DNA from: Streptomyces radicis
GTDB taxonomy: Bacteria; Actinomycetota; Actinomycetes; Streptomycetales; Streptomycetaceae
Assembly (NCBI RefSeq): GCF_003626575.1
Contig: NZ_RBDY01000016.1
Location: forward strand, 62,001 to 126,000
Length of the DNA stretch: 64,000 nucleotides
Direction of reading: 5' to 3'
Each line of letters starts with the position of its first letter. Positions within the stretch are counted from its first letter, which is position 1. The notes beneath the pieces are model-generated. The model ran no database searches. It saw only the letters and a list, made by a program, of their open reading frames with translations, and was not told the DNA's origin. The position numbers were made by a program, and so were the translations under genes. Positions 33,728 through 42,999 of this stretch are shown here, piece after piece.

Positions 33728-34405
33728 ATGCGTATCTCCGCGCACACGGTATGCACGGCGATCCGTGACGACATTGTCGCCGGTGTCCTGCCGCCGGGTG
33801 TCCGGCTCGCCGAGGAGCAGTTGGCGCAGCGGTACGGCGTCTCCCGCGTCCCGGTGCGCGAGGCGCTGCGCACGCTCGAGTCGGAGGGCTTCGTCGTCTC
33901 GCGGCGGCACGCCGGGGCCTGTGTCGCGGAGTTGGGCGACCGCGAGGCGGCCGATCTGCTCGACATCAGGGCGTTGATCGAGCCGCTCGGCGCGGCCAGG
34001 GCGGCGCAGCGGCGCACCGAGGCGCACCTGAAGGTGCTGCGCGGTCTGGTGCGCCTCGGGCGTCAGCGCGCAGGCCAGGGGCAGGAGTCGGACCTGCGGT
34101 CGCTCGGCGACTGGTTCCACGAGACGGTCGCCCAGGCCACCTGCTCGCCCGGGCTGACCTCGCTGCTGATCCAGATCCGCCGCAAGATCACCTGGCTCTA
34201 CACCGCGGAGCCCGTCTCACGCGCCGTCGTCCTGTGGCAGGAGCGGGGCGCGTTGGTGGACGCCATCGCGCGCGGCGACGCCGAACGCGCCCGCGCCCTG
34301 TCGGCGGCCCAGCTCGACCGGGCCACCCCCGCGAGGCGGCAGTTCAGGGCGGTCGCGGTGAGAAGCCCGAAACCTGCCGTAAACACAGTGCGCGGCCAGA
34401 TTTAA
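33728..34405 (+). CDS. GntR/FadR-family transcriptional regulator
   Basis: The 225-residue protein has a GntR winged helix at residues 1-75 (GVRLAEEQLAQRYGVSRVPVREALRTLESEGFVVSRR) and an all-helical FCD ligand domain after it (ALIEPLGAARAAQRR, DWFHETVAQA). ATG 33728 follows GGGGGTTTGTTC. Its neighbour is the convergent ptsH gene; a GntR gene next to HPr is what I recall in streptomycetes, but no regulatory link can be shown here. The ligand is unknown. Confidence 0.88.
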   Translation: MRISAHTVCTAIRDDIVAGVLPPGVRLAEEQLAQRYGVSRVPVREALRTLESEGFVVSRRHAGACVAELGDREAADLLDIRALIEPLGAARAAQRRTEAHLKVLRGLVRLGRQRAGQGQESDLRSLGDWFHETVAQATCSPGLTSLLIQIRRKITWLYTAEPVSRAVVLWQERGALVDAIARGDAERARALSAAQLDRATPARRQFRAVAVRSPKPAVNTVRGQI

Positions 34406-34461
34406 CAGCGACCGTATACACCTGGGAATGGCCCGCCCGAATTCCGTTGCGTGAATGGCGC

Positions 34462-34493
34462 GGCCGCCATTTCCGTGCCCGGAATTGGCGGCC
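34462..34493. terminator. Bidirectional terminator between gntR and ptsH
   Basis: GGCCGCCATTTCCG (34462-34475) pairs with CGGAATTGGCGGCC (34480-34493) with one mismatch around a TGCC loop. It lies between two convergent genes and is symmetrical enough to serve both. Confidence 0.7.
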
Positions 34494-34509
34494 TTGTGTG
34501 CGCATGTAT

Positions 34510-34800
34510 TCACACGGTTTCCGGAAGCTCCTCAAGTCCTTCGGAAACGAGCTTCGCCAGCCGGTCGAGCGCCGCCTCGGCTGCCGCCGTGTCCTCCGCC
34601 CGAGAGGTCAGCGTGATCTCGTCGCCGCCCTCCGCGCCCAGGCTCAGCACCGCGAGCATGGAGGCGGCGTTCACCGCGGGGCCGTCCTTCCTCGCGATGG
34701 TCACCGGGACGCCGGTCGCCATGGCGGCGCGGACGAAGATCGAGGCGGGACGGGCGTGCAGCCCTTCTGCCCAGCCGATGGAGACGCGGCGCTCGGCCAT
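34510..34800 (-). CDS. ptsH: Phosphocarrier protein HPr
   Basis: The 96-residue HPr of the PTS has the phosphorylated His15 in EGLHARPAS and a serine (S47, VNAASMLAVLSLGA) at the position of the regulatory Ser46 of Firmicutes. ATG 34800 lies after GGAGGG. HPr takes phosphate from enzyme I and passes it to sugar-specific EIIA. Enzyme I is not in this window. The longer frame upstream (to 34881) is not needed. It is divergent from the GNAT/acyl-CoA synthetase gene. Confidence 0.95.
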   Translation of the reverse strand: MAERRVSIGWAEGLHARPASIFVRAAMATGVPVTIARKDGPAVNAASMLAVLSLGAEGGDEITLTSRAEDTAAAEAALDRLAKLVSEGLEELPETV

Positions 34801-34898
34801 GGTGGTGCCCTCCGGGGGTGAACAGGTGCGCGGATCAGCGTCCATGGCGGAAGGCGTGGAGCCTCCCGTCCGGACACGCACAACCGTACGCTGATGTC

Positions 34899-37613
34899 AT
34901 GCGCGCGCCCGCCAAGACTCCCTACCCGGCGCACTGGGAGGCCGATGTGGTGCTGCGCGACGGCGGCACCGCCCACATCAGACCCATCACCCCCGACGAC
35001 GCCGACCGGCTGGTCAGCTTCTACGAGCGCGTCTCCGACGAGTCCAAGTACTACCGCTTCTTCGCGCCCTACCCGCGCCTCTCCGACCGCGACGTCCACC
35101 GCTTCACCCACCACGACTACGTCGACCGCGTCGGCCTCGCCGCCACCGTGGGCGACGACTTCCTGGCCACCGTCCGCTACGACCGGGTGGACGAACGGGG
35201 CGCCGCGGCCTCGCCGCCCGCCGACCGGGCGGAGGTCGCGTTCCTCGTCGAGGACGCCCACCAGGGCCGCGGCCTGGCCTCGGCGCTGCTCGAACACATC
35301 GCCGCGGTCGCCGGGGAGCGCGGCATCCGCCGCTTCGAGGCCGAGGTGCTGCCCGCCAACTCCGCGATGATCAAGGTCTTCACCGACGCCGGATACGCCC
35401 AGCGCCGCAGCTTCGCCGACGGCGCCGTCCACCTCACCCTCGACCTCGAGCCGACCGCCGAGTCCCTCGCCGTCATGCGCGCCAGGGAGCAGCGCGCCGA
35501 GGCCAGGTCGGTGCAGCGGCTGCTCGCCCCGCGCAGCGTCGCCGTCGTCGGGGTGAGCCGGGGCGCGGGAGGCGCGGGCCTGAGCGTGCTCGCGGGGCTG
35601 CGCGCGGGCGGGTTCACGGGGAGCCTGTACGCGGTCAACGCCGCCCTCACGCCCGGGCTGACCGAGCTTGGCGGCGTTCCGGCGTTCCGCTCCGTGGGCG
35701 CCATCGGCGCGCCCGTCGACCTGGCCGTGCTCGCCGTGCCCGCCGCCCAGGTGGCCGACGTGGTCGTCGACTGCGGCGAGCACGGGACGCAGGGCCTCGT
35801 GGTCCTCGCCGCGGGGCACTCGCGCGACGAGCAGCGCGAACTCGTGGCCCGCGCACGGTCGTACGGGATGCGGATCATCGGCCCCGACGCGTTCGGCGTG
35901 ATCAACACCGACCCCGCCGTGCGCCTCAACGCCAGCCCCGCGCCCCGGCTGCCGAGGGCCGGGCGGATCGGGCTGTTCACGCAGTCCGCCGCGATCGGCA
36001 TCGCCGTCCTCGACGAGCTGGAACGCCGCGGCGCCGGGCTCTCCACGTTCCTCTCCGCCGGGAACCGCGCCGACCTGTCGGGCAACGACGCCCTCCAGTA
36101 CTGGTACGAGGACCGGGACACCGATGTGGCCCTGATGTACCTCGAATCGGTCGGCAACCCCCGCAAGTTCACCCGCGTCGCCCGGCGCAGCGCCGCCGCG
36201 GGCAAGCCGGTCGTGGTGGTCCGCGGCGGTCGGCACAGCGGCGGGCTGCCGCCGCACGGCCACGCCGTCCCCGTGGGCAACGCCCCCGAGCCCACCGTCT
36301 CCGCGCTGCTCAGCCAGGCCGGGGTGATCGAGACCGACACCGCCGTCGAGCTGATCGACACAGGGCTGCTCCTGGCCCACCAGCCGCTGCCCCGAGGGCC
36401 CAGGGTCGCCGTGGTCGGCGGCGCCGAGGCGCTGGCCCTCGTCGCGTACGACGCCTGCCGCGCCCAGGGCCTCGACCCCCTGCCGCCCTCGCGCCCCGAC
36501 GACCTCGGGCCCGCGCTCGAGGCCGCGCTCGCCGACCCCGGCACCGACGCGGTCGTCGTCACCGCGGTGCCCAGCGTGGGCGACGAGGCGGGCGGCCGGG
36601 GCGAGGGGGAGGGCGAGGGGGAGGTGGTGACGGCCGTGGCCGACGCCGTCAGGCGGGCCGCGGGCGGCGGCAAGCCGGTCGTCGTCGCGCACCTGGCCCT
36701 CGACGGCCTGGCCGACGCGCTCAGCGCGCGGGGCGTGCCCGCCTATCCCTCGGCGGAACGCGCCGTCCGCGCGCTGGCGCACGCCGTCCGGCACGCCGCC
36801 TGGCGGGCGGACGCGGCCGAGCCGGGGCGCGTGCCCGCGTACGACGACATCGACGAGTCGGCCGCCGCCCGCCTGCTCGCCGACGCCACCCGTGCCAGGG
36901 CCGACGGGGCGGCACCGCCCGCCGCCCTCGACGCCGATCGCACGCGAGAGCTCCTCGCCGCCTACGGCATCGCCGTGCCCCCGACGCTGCCCGCCCCCGA
37001 CCCGGAGGCCGCGGTCGAGGCGGCGAGGCGGCTCGGCTACCCGGTCGCCCTCAAGCCCACCGCCGGTCACCTACGCCACCGCGCGGACCTCGGCGGCGTC
37101 CGCCTCGGCCTGGCCACCGAGGGCGAACTCCGCAGGGCGCACGCCGAGCTGACGCGCCACCCGGGCGCGCGGGGCGCCCCCGGCGCACTCCGGCTTGTGG
37201 TGCAGGCGATGGTGCCCCGGGGCGTGGACACCGTGGCGCGCGCGACCGTGGATCCCGCCGTGGGCGCGCTGCTGTCGTTCGGCCTGGCGGGGGCGCCGTC
37301 CGAGCTGCTCGGCGACATGGGCCACCGCCTGCTGCCCGTCACCGACCGGGACGCCGCCGAGCTGGTGCGTTCCATCGCCGCGGCCCCCATGCTGTTCGGC
37401 TGGCGCGGCGCCGAGCCGGTCGACACCGCGGCCCTCGAGGAGCTGCTGCTGCGCCTCGGCCGCCTCGTCGACGACCACCCCGAGATCGCCGAAGTCACCC
37501 TGGAGCCCGTCGTCGTGGCCCCCCGCGGCGCCACCGCGCTGGCCGCGGCCGTGCGCGTCGCGCCCCCGCCACCGCGTACCGACCTGGGCCCGCGCCGGCT
37601 GCCCGCCTACTGA
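34899..37613 (+). CDS. GNAT acetyltransferase fused to an NDP-forming acyl-CoA synthetase-like protein (PatA type)
   Basis: The 904-residue protein has an N-terminal GNAT domain (about 15-185; VEDAHQGRGLASALLEHIAA is the acetyl-CoA loop). CoA-binding and succinyl-CoA-ligase-like domains follow (about 205-660; VAVVGVSRGAGGAG, GIAVLDELERRGAGLSTFLSAGNRADLSGND), then an ATP-grasp domain (about 690-900). GNAT-first order is the arrangement I recall for S. lividans PatA, which acetylates acyl-CoA synthetases, the reverse of Salmonella Pat. The phosphohistidine region of active ligases is degenerate (RHSGGLPPHGHAVP), so the ligase half is probably regulatory. ATG 34899 is preferred. It is likely a lysine acetyltransferase of central metabolism. 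Confidence 0.85.
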   Translation: MRAPAKTPYPAHWEADVVLRDGGTAHIRPITPDDADRLVSFYERVSDESKYYRFFAPYPRLSDRDVHRFTHHDYVDRVGLAATVGDDFLATVRYDRVDERGAAASPPADRAEVAFLVEDAHQGRGLASALLEHIAAVAGERGIRRFEAEVLPANSAMIKVFTDAGYAQRRSFADGAVHLTLDLEPTAESLAVMRAREQRAEARSVQRLLAPRSVAVVGVSRGAGGAGLSVLAGLRAGGFTGSLYAVNAALTPGLTELGGVPAFRSVGAIGAPVDLAVLAVPAAQVADVVVDCGEHGTQGLVVLAAGHSRDEQRELVARARSYGMRIIGPDAFGVINTDPAVRLNASPAPRLPRAGRIGLFTQSAAIGIAVLDELERRGAGLSTFLSAGNRADLSGNDALQYWYEDRDTDVALMYLESVGNPRKFTRVARRSAAAGKPVVVVRGGRHSGGLPPHGHAVPVGNAPEPTVSALLSQAGVIETDTAVELIDTGLLLAHQPLPRGPRVAVVGGAEALALVAYDACRAQGLDPLPPSRPDDLGPALEAALADPGTDAVVVTAVPSVGDEAGGRGEGEGEGEVVTAVADAVRRAAGGGKPVVVAHLALDGLADALSARGVPAYPSAERAVRALAHAVRHAAWRADAAEPGRVPAYDDIDESAAARLLADATRARADGAAPPAALDADRTRELLAAYGIAVPPTLPAPDPEAAVEAARRLGYPVALKPTAGHLRHRADLGGVRLGLATEGELRRAHAELTRHPGARGAPGALRLVVQAMVPRGVDTVARATVDPAVGALLSFGLAGAPSELLGDMGHRLLPVTDRDAAELVRSIAAAPMLFGWRGAEPVDTAALEELLLRLGRLVDDHPEIAEVTLEPVVVAPRGATALAAAVRVAPPPPRTDLGPRRLPAY

Positions 37614-37661
37614 CGTCGAGCGGCCCTTCCCGGAACGGTGCCGCCCCGTAGGATGGGCGGC

Positions 37662-38249
37662 ATGGCGAAGACCGGTACGACGTCCCAGGGGCTGCGGGAG
37701 GCGATCGAGCGCAGCGGGTACTACCCGGCGCTGGTCGCCGAGGCGGTGGAGGCCGCCGTGGGACGGGAGCCCGTCGTCTCCTTCCTGGTCCACCAGGAGA
37801 CGACGTTCGACAGCAACGAAGTGCGCCGGCACGCCACCGTCCTCGTGCTGACGGGCACCCGCTTCATCGTCAGCCACACCGACGAGCAGTCGGCGGACAG
37901 CTCAGCGCCCGCGCCGTACGCCACCACCTCCACCGAGTCCGTCAAGCTCTCGCGGATCGCCTCCGTGGTGATCAGCCGCGTCGTGTCCGACCCCCAGTCG
38001 TACGCCCCCGGCACGCTCCCCAGGGAGGTCGTGCTCACCATCGGCTGGGGCGCCGTCTCACGCATCGACATGGAGCCCGCGAGCTGCGGCGACCCCAACT
38101 GCGAGGCGGACCACGGCTACACCGGCTCGACCACGGCCGACGACCTGTCGCTGCGCATCAGCGAGGCGGGCGACGGCCCCGAGACGGTCCGTCAGACCCT
38201 CGAGTTCGCGCAGGCGCTCTCCGAGGCGACGGCGGTGGCCGGCAGGTGA
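37662..38249 (+). CDS. DUF5998 family protein
   Basis: The 195-residue product (MAKTGTTSQGLREAIERSGYYP...) belongs to a conserved actinobacterial family of unknown function. A central beta-rich domain carries FLVHQETTFDSNEVRRHATVLVLT and an invariant-looking CGDPNCEADHGYTG segment, whose C-x4-C and His could bind metal. The end is helical (TVRQTLEFAQALSEA). ATG 37653 is an alternative start. Its stop overlaps the GTG of the next gene by four bases, so the two products are made together. Confidence 0.85.
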   Translation: MAKTGTTSQGLREAIERSGYYPALVAEAVEAAVGREPVVSFLVHQETTFDSNEVRRHATVLVLTGTRFIVSHTDEQSADSSAPAPYATTSTESVKLSRIASVVISRVVSDPQSYAPGTLPREVVLTIGWGAVSRIDMEPASCGDPNCEADHGYTGSTTADDLSLRISEAGDGPETVRQTLEFAQALSEATAVAGR

Positions 38250-39469
38250 CGTTCCCCCCGCAGGGGAGTTCGGGGTTCTCCCCGTCCCAGGCCCACGACC
38301 CCGCGCCGCTCGATCCGCGCGAGGCGCCCGCGCCGAGGTACGGGTCGGGATCGCTCGCCGACGTCCTCCCGGCGGTGGCCGCGGGGCTCGGCGTCCCCGG
38401 TCTGAGCTCAGGTCTCGCGCTGCCGCCCGCCGATCGCGTCTGCGTCTTCCTCGTCGACGGCCTCGGCTGGGAGTCGCTGCGCGCCCACCCCGAGGCGGCA
38501 CCGTTCCTCACCTCCCTGCTGCCCACGTCGCGCGCCGGGGCCGGTGAGCCGATCACGTGCGGCTTCCCCGCGACCACCGCGACCTCCCTGGCCTCCGTCG
38601 GCACCGGCCTCCCCCCGCACGCCCACGGCCTGGTCGGCTACGCCGCGCTCGACCCCGGCACGGGCCGCCTGATGAACCAGCTCCGCTGGGACCCCTGGAC
38701 CGAGCCGAGGCGCTGGCAGCCGCACCCCACGGTCTTCGAGCTCGCCCACGCCGCGGGCGTCGCCACCGCGCAGGTCTCCGCGCCGCACTTCGCCAGGACC
38801 CCGCTCACCCAGGTCGCGCTCTCCGGCGGCACGTTCGTCGGCCGCCTCGACGCGCAGGAGCGCATGGACGTCGCCGCGCGCCGGCTCGCGGCCGCCGACC
38901 GGGCGCTGGTCTACACGTACTACTCCGAGGTGGACGGCACCGGCCACCGCACCGGCACCGGCTCCCCCGCCTGGCTCGCCGAGCTGCGCCACGTCGACCG
39001 CCTTGCCCAGCGCCTCGCGGAGCAGCTGCCGCCGCGCTCCGCCCTGTACATCACCGCCGACCACGGCATGGTGAACATCCCGGAGACCCCCGAGGCGCGG
39101 TTCGACTTCGACGAGGACTGGGAGCTGCGCGCCGGAGTGGCCCTCCTCGGCGGCGAGGGCCGCGCCCGCCACGTCTACGCGGTGCCCGGCGCCGCGGCCG
39201 ACGTGCACGCCGTCTGGAGCGAGGTGCTCGCGGGCCAGGCGTTCGTGGTCACCCGCGACGAGGCCGTCGCCCTCGGCTGGTTCGGCCCGCCGGGCACCGC
39301 GCTCGAGGACCGCGTCCGCGACCGCGTCGGCGACGTCGTGGTGGCGATGACCGGCGTGGCCAGCGTGATCGCCAGCGTCAACGAGCCCAAGGAGTCGGCC
39401 CTCATCGGCATGCACGGATCCGTCACCCCCGCCGAGCAGCTTGTCCCGCTCCTCGAAGTACGCACCTGA
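38246..39469 (+). CDS. Nucleotide pyrophosphatase/phosphodiesterase family protein
   Basis: The 407-residue protein belongs to the type I phosphodiesterase/alkaline phosphatase superfamily. Metal ligands are seen in VFLVDGLGWES, YSEVDGTGHRTG, ITADHGMVNIP and GMHGSVTP; the nucleophilic threonine is in GFPATTATSLASVGTG. No signal peptide or membrane segment is evident, so it appears cytoplasmic. The natural substrate (nucleotide, phosphodiester or phosphonate) is unknown. It is translationally coupled to the DUF5998 gene and lies 16 bp before tdk. Confidence 0.88.
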   Translation: MTFPPQGSSGFSPSQAHDPAPLDPREAPAPRYGSGSLADVLPAVAAGLGVPGLSSGLALPPADRVCVFLVDGLGWESLRAHPEAAPFLTSLLPTSRAGAGEPITCGFPATTATSLASVGTGLPPHAHGLVGYAALDPGTGRLMNQLRWDPWTEPRRWQPHPTVFELAHAAGVATAQVSAPHFARTPLTQVALSGGTFVGRLDAQERMDVAARRLAAADRALVYTYYSEVDGTGHRTGTGSPAWLAELRHVDRLAQRLAEQLPPRSALYITADHGMVNIPETPEARFDFDEDWELRAGVALLGGEGRARHVYAVPGAAADVHAVWSEVLAGQAFVVTRDEAVALGWFGPPGTALEDRVRDRVGDVVVAMTGVASVIASVNEPKESALIGMHGSVTPAEQLVPLLEVRT

Positions 39470-39485
39470 CCGGAGCTGATCGACA

Positions 39486-40160
39486 GTGGCCGAACTCGCC
39501 TTCTTCTCCGGCACGATGGACTGCGGCAAGAGCACGCTCGCCCTCCAGATGCGACACAACCGCTCCGCCCGCGGCCTGATCGGACTGATCTTCACCAGGA
39601 ACGACCGGGCCGGCGCCGGCCTGCTCTCCTCCCGCCTCGGCCTGGTGACCGACGCCATCGAGGCCGACGAGTTCTTCGACTTCCACGCCCACGTCGTCAA
39701 GTACCTGACGTCGGGCGGACGCGTCGACTACGTCATCGCGGACGAGGCGCAGTTCCTCTCGCCAGGCCAGGTGGACCAGCTCGCCCGGGTCGTCGACGAC
39801 CTCGGCATCGACGTCATCGCGTTCGGGATCACCACCGACTTCAGGACCCGCCTCTTCCCCGGCTCCCAGCGGCTGATCGAGCTGGCGGACCGCGTCGAGG
39901 TGCTCCAGGTCGAGGCGTTGTGCTGGTGCGGCGCCAAGGCCACGCACAACGCCCGCACCGTCGGCGGGCGGATGGTCGTCGAGGGCGCGCAGGTCGTGGT
40001 GGGCGACGTGAGCCAGGGCGGCACGGGCGGTGAGGCCGCGGAGATCGGGTACGAGGTGCTGTGCCGTCGGCACCACCGGCGCCGCCTCACGGCCGCGGCG
40101 GCGGGCGCGGGCCCGCTCTCCCAGGACGTGCTCCCCACCGACCCGGTGCCGGGCCGCTGA
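39486..40160 (+). CDS. tdk: Thymidine kinase
   Basis: The 224-residue enzyme phosphorylates thymidine to dTMP for salvage. Walker A is GTMDCGKST, the DEAQF motif carries the catalytic acid, and the zinc-binding lasso cysteines are CWC and CRRHH in the C-terminal part. GTG 39486 is the start (VAELAFFSGTMDCG). The family is type II (TK1-like). The last ~25 residues are a low-complexity tail. It is followed by a bidirectional hairpin. Confidence 0.94.
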   Translation: MAELAFFSGTMDCGKSTLALQMRHNRSARGLIGLIFTRNDRAGAGLLSSRLGLVTDAIEADEFFDFHAHVVKYLTSGGRVDYVIADEAQFLSPGQVDQLARVVDDLGIDVIAFGITTDFRTRLFPGSQRLIELADRVEVLQVEALCWCGAKATHNARTVGGRMVVEGAQVVVGDVSQGGTGGEAAEIGYEVLCRRHHRRRLTAAAAGAGPLSQDVLPTDPVPGR

Positions 40161-40178
40161 CCGGCCCTCAGGGGCCGG
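40161..40178. terminator. Bidirectional terminator between tdk and the VOC gene
   Basis: CCGGCCC (40161-40167) pairs with GGGCCGG (40172-40178) around TCAG, immediately after the tdk stop. An outer GACCGGC/GCCGGTC pairing is an alternative. The convergent VOC gene ends 34 bases further on. Confidence 0.65.
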
Positions 40179-40211
40179 GAGCCGGTCAGCGGCGTCGTGC
40201 GGTGGCGCCGT

Positions 40212-41000
40212 TCAGCCGCGCTTGGCCTCGCGGATGACCGCGAACGGCGCGCCCTCGGGGTCGGTCACCTGCGCCCACTGCCCGAACGGCGAGACCTGGG
40301 GCCCGGTCAGCTGGCGCCCGCCGAGCCGCTTGACCTCCTCGACCGCCTCCTCCACGTCGGGCACCGAGAAGTACGTCAGCCAGTGCGCGCCACGGTCGTG
40401 CGGCACCGCCTCGGCCACCCCGCGGATGCTGGCGATCGGGCGCTCACCGAGCCGCAGCGTCAGATAGTCGCTCTCCGGCGGCAACGCCTTCTCCGGCGCC
40501 GCCTCGTAGCCGAAGACCGTCGAGTAGAACGTGCTCACGGCCCGCGTCTCGAACGTGATCAGCTCGTTCCACACGGGAGCCCCGGCGGCCCCGGGGAACG
40601 GCCCCGAGCGCCGCTTCGGCCCGCCCTGCCACAGCCCGAACGCCGCGCCCCCCGGGTCGGCCGCGATCGCCAGCCGCCCCACCTGCTCCGCGTCGAGCGG
40701 CCCCACGGCGACCGTGCCGCCGCTCTCGCGGATCGTCGCCGCGGTCGCGTCGGCGTCCCGCGTCGCGATGTACGGCAGCCACGCGACCACGCGCCGCGCG
40801 CCCTCCGTGATCTCCCCGAGCCCCGCCACCGGGTGACCGTCCCGCAGCGCGCGCACATACGCCCCGAGCTGCTTCGGCCCCTCGTCGAACTCCCAGCCGA
40901 ACAGCCCGTGGTAGAACTCCTGGCTCGCCGCCAGGTCATGCACCATCAGACTCACCCACCGATGCGTCCCGGAGATCGGCGGACTCGCTGCTTCGGTCAT
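40212..41000 (-). CDS. VOC (glyoxalase/bleomycin-resistance-like) family protein, two domains
   Basis: The 262-residue protein has two VOC modules in tandem: WVSLMVHDLAASQEFYHGLFGWEF near the start and WNELITFETRAVSTFYSTVFGYEA in the middle, each ending in a PEGAPFA- or PGGAAFGLW-type strand. Two-domain VOC proteins of this type are common in streptomycetes; substrates are mostly unknown, and extradiol dioxygenase or glyoxalase chemistry cannot be asserted. ATG 41000 is the start. It is divergent from the sulfurtransferase gene. Confidence 0.85.
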   Translation of the reverse strand: MTEAASPPISGTHRWVSLMVHDLAASQEFYHGLFGWEFDEGPKQLGAYVRALRDGHPVAGLGEITEGARRVVAWLPYIATRDADATAATIRESGGTVAVGPLDAEQVGRLAIAADPGGAAFGLWQGGPKRRSGPFPGAAGAPVWNELITFETRAVSTFYSTVFGYEAAPEKALPPESDYLTLRLGERPIASIRGVAEAVPHDRGAHWLTYFSVPDVEEAVEEVKRLGGRQLTGPQVSPFGQWAQVTDPEGAPFAVIREAKRG

Positions 41001-41087
41001 TCTGTCTCTTCTCTCCTCGGGGTCCATCACGCCACTGCCGTTGCTCGCCCTCACGAGTCTCCCCCTCCCGACGGGGAGAATGGGCCC

Positions 41088-41930
41088 ATGACTGCAATGA
41101 TCCCGGCACCCGAACTCGCCGCGGCACTCGGCCCCGGCACGCCCCCGTCCGAGCGCCCCGCACTGCTCGACGTGCGCTGGCGGCTCGGGGGCCCACCGGG
41201 GCGTGGTGAGTACGCCGACGGACACCTGCCGGGCGCCGTCTACGTGGACCTGGACACCGAGCTGGCCGCCCCGCCGGGACCGGCGGGGCGCCATCCGCTG
41301 CCCGATCCCGAGATCTTCGGCGCCGCGATGCGCCGCGCCGGGGTCTCCCACGGGCGTCCCGTGGTGGTCTACGACGGCGGCGGCCAGGGCTGGGCCGCGG
41401 CGCGGGCCTGGTGGCTGCTGCGCTGGGCGGGGCACCCCAGGGTGCGCGTCCTCGACGGTGGACTCCCGGCGTGGCAGGGCGCGTTGACCACCGACGTGCC
41501 CGAGCTCCCCGAGGGCGACTTCGTGCCCGCGCCCGGCGCGCTCCCGGTGCTTGACGCCGCGGGGGCGGCGCGGCTGGCCAGGGAGGGCGTGCTGCTCGAC
41601 GCCAGGGCGGGGGAGCGCTACCGGGGCGAGGTGGAGCCCATCGACCCCGTCGGCGGGCACATCCCCGGCGCGCTGTCCGCGCCCACCACGGAGAACGTCA
41701 CCGCCGAGGGCCGCATGCGCCCGCCCGCCGAGCTGGCGGCGCGGCACGCCGAGTGGGGCGCCGTCCCGGGCGCGCGGGTCGGCGTCTACTGCGGCTCGGG
41801 CGTCTCCGCCGCCCACGCGGTGCTGGCCCTGGGGGAGGCGGGCATCGACGCGGAGCTGTACCCGGGGTCGTGGAGTGAGTGGACCGCCGACCCCGGGCGC
41901 CCCGTCGCCACGGGCACGGAGCCTGGCTGA
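41088..41930 (+). CDS. Thiosulfate/3-mercaptopyruvate sulfurtransferase (tandem rhodanese)
   Basis: The 280-residue protein contains two rhodanese domains. The C-terminal one has the active-site cysteine C235 in YCGSGVSA, the loop of SseA/mercaptopyruvate-type enzymes; the N-terminal domain lacks the cysteine (VYDGGGQGWAAARAWW), as usual. GHIPGALSAP and DGHLPGAVYVDLD are the conserved entry motifs. It transfers sulfane sulfur to acceptors such as cyanide or thiols. ATG 41088 follows GGGGAGAA. Its stop is five bases from that of the convergent sepH. Confidence 0.92.
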   Translation: MTAMIPAPELAAALGPGTPPSERPALLDVRWRLGGPPGRGEYADGHLPGAVYVDLDTELAAPPGPAGRHPLPDPEIFGAAMRRAGVSHGRPVVVYDGGGQGWAAARAWWLLRWAGHPRVRVLDGGLPAWQGALTTDVPELPEGDFVPAPGALPVLDAAGAARLAREGVLLDARAGERYRGEVEPIDPVGGHIPGALSAPTTENVTAEGRMRPPAELAARHAEWGAVPGARVGVYCGSGVSAAHAVLALGEAGIDAELYPGSWSEWTADPGRPVATGTEPG

Positions 41931-41934
41931 CCCG

Positions 41935-42939
41935 TCACTCCTTCTTCTTGCGCCGGGTGCCGAAGACGATCTCGTCCCAACTCGGCACCGCGGCGCGGCG
42001 GCCAGGGCGGACGCCATCCGCCTCGGCCTGCCGGTCGGTGCTGCCGGTCAGCCGGTCGCGGTGGCCCCCGACCGAGCGCGGCATGAGCACGTCCGCATAG
42101 GTCGAGCCGGCCGAGGCCGCGGGCGCCGGTCCGCCGCGCGCCGGCGGCTCCTCGCCCTCGGGCTCGTCGCCCGCGGCCATCGCCGCGGGCTGCGGGCCCT
42201 GCTGCTCGGGCACCACGAGGTCGCCCCTGAAGCTGGGCACCGCCTCGAGCAGGCTGGTGAGCGAGTCCGCGTCGTTCTCGGGGGAGGAGCGCGGCGCCAC
42301 GGGGCGCTCGCCCTCGCGCGGCAGCCTGGCGATCCTGGGCACGAACGGGGTGCTCGGCTCCGGGGTGTCGTCCGTCTCGCCGAGCAGCGAACGCGCCTCG
42401 TCGTCCACGGCCTGCACCAGGCGGCGTGGCGGGTCGTACGTCCAGCTCGCGGAGTGCGTCTCCCCGGCGACCCGGTAGACGAGCAGCACCTCCCACGTGC
42501 CGTCGTCCCGCCGCCAGGAGTCCCAGCGCACCGCGTCCTTGTCCGCGCCGCGCAGCAGCAGCCGCTCGGCCACCGCGTCGCCGAGCTGCGGCCCCGCCGT
42601 CTCGCCGGGGCGGCGCACCGGCGTCTTGCGCGCGCGCTCGGCCATGAACGCCCGCTCGGCCAGCACCGGTCCCTCGAAGCGCCGCACCCGGTCCACGGGG
42701 ATCCCCGCGAACTGGGCGACCTCCTCGGCGGTCGCGCCTGCTCGTATGCGCGCCTGGATGTCGCGCGGGCGCAGGTGGTTCTCCACCTCGATCTCGATCT
42801 GGCCCAGACGCGCCCTGTCGTTCCGCACGGCGGCGCGCAGCCGCTCGTCGATGGGCAGGGTGTACTCCGTGTTGTCGGCAGCCTTGAGCACCAGGCGTGT
42901 GCCGTCATTGCTCACGGCCACGACACGCAGTTCGGGCAC
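41935..42939 (-). CDS. sepH: Cell-division protein SepH (DUF3071)
   Basis: The 334-residue actinobacterial protein binds FtsZ and stimulates its assembly at division septa, as described in Streptomyces. The DUF3071 domain is residues 1-~165, including the helix-turn-helix-like stretch IQARIRAGATAEEVAQFAGIPVDRVRRFEGPVLAERA. A disordered acidic and Pro-rich middle follows, and the conserved end is SWDEIVFGTRRKKKE. GTG 42939 lies after GGGAGG. It is monocistronic, with a long upstream region containing direct repeats. Confidence 0.93.
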   Translation of the reverse strand: MPELRVVAVSNDGTRLVLKAADNTEYTLPIDERLRAAVRNDRARLGQIEIEVENHLRPRDIQARIRAGATAEEVAQFAGIPVDRVRRFEGPVLAERAFMAERARKTPVRRPGETAGPQLGDAVAERLLLRGADKDAVRWDSWRRDDGTWEVLLVYRVAGETHSASWTYDPPRRLVQAVDDEARSLLGETDDTPEPSTPFVPRIARLPREGERPVAPRSSPENDADSLTSLLEAVPSFRGDLVVPEQQGPQPAAMAAGDEPEGEEPPARGGPAPAASAGSTYADVLMPRSVGGHRDRLTGSTDRQAEADGVRPGRRAAVPSWDEIVFGTRRKKKE

Positions 42940-42999
42940 GAGGACCTCCCGGTGGTGCCTGCCGACGTCACCTACGTCGCTGCTCCCGCTAGACGAGTG

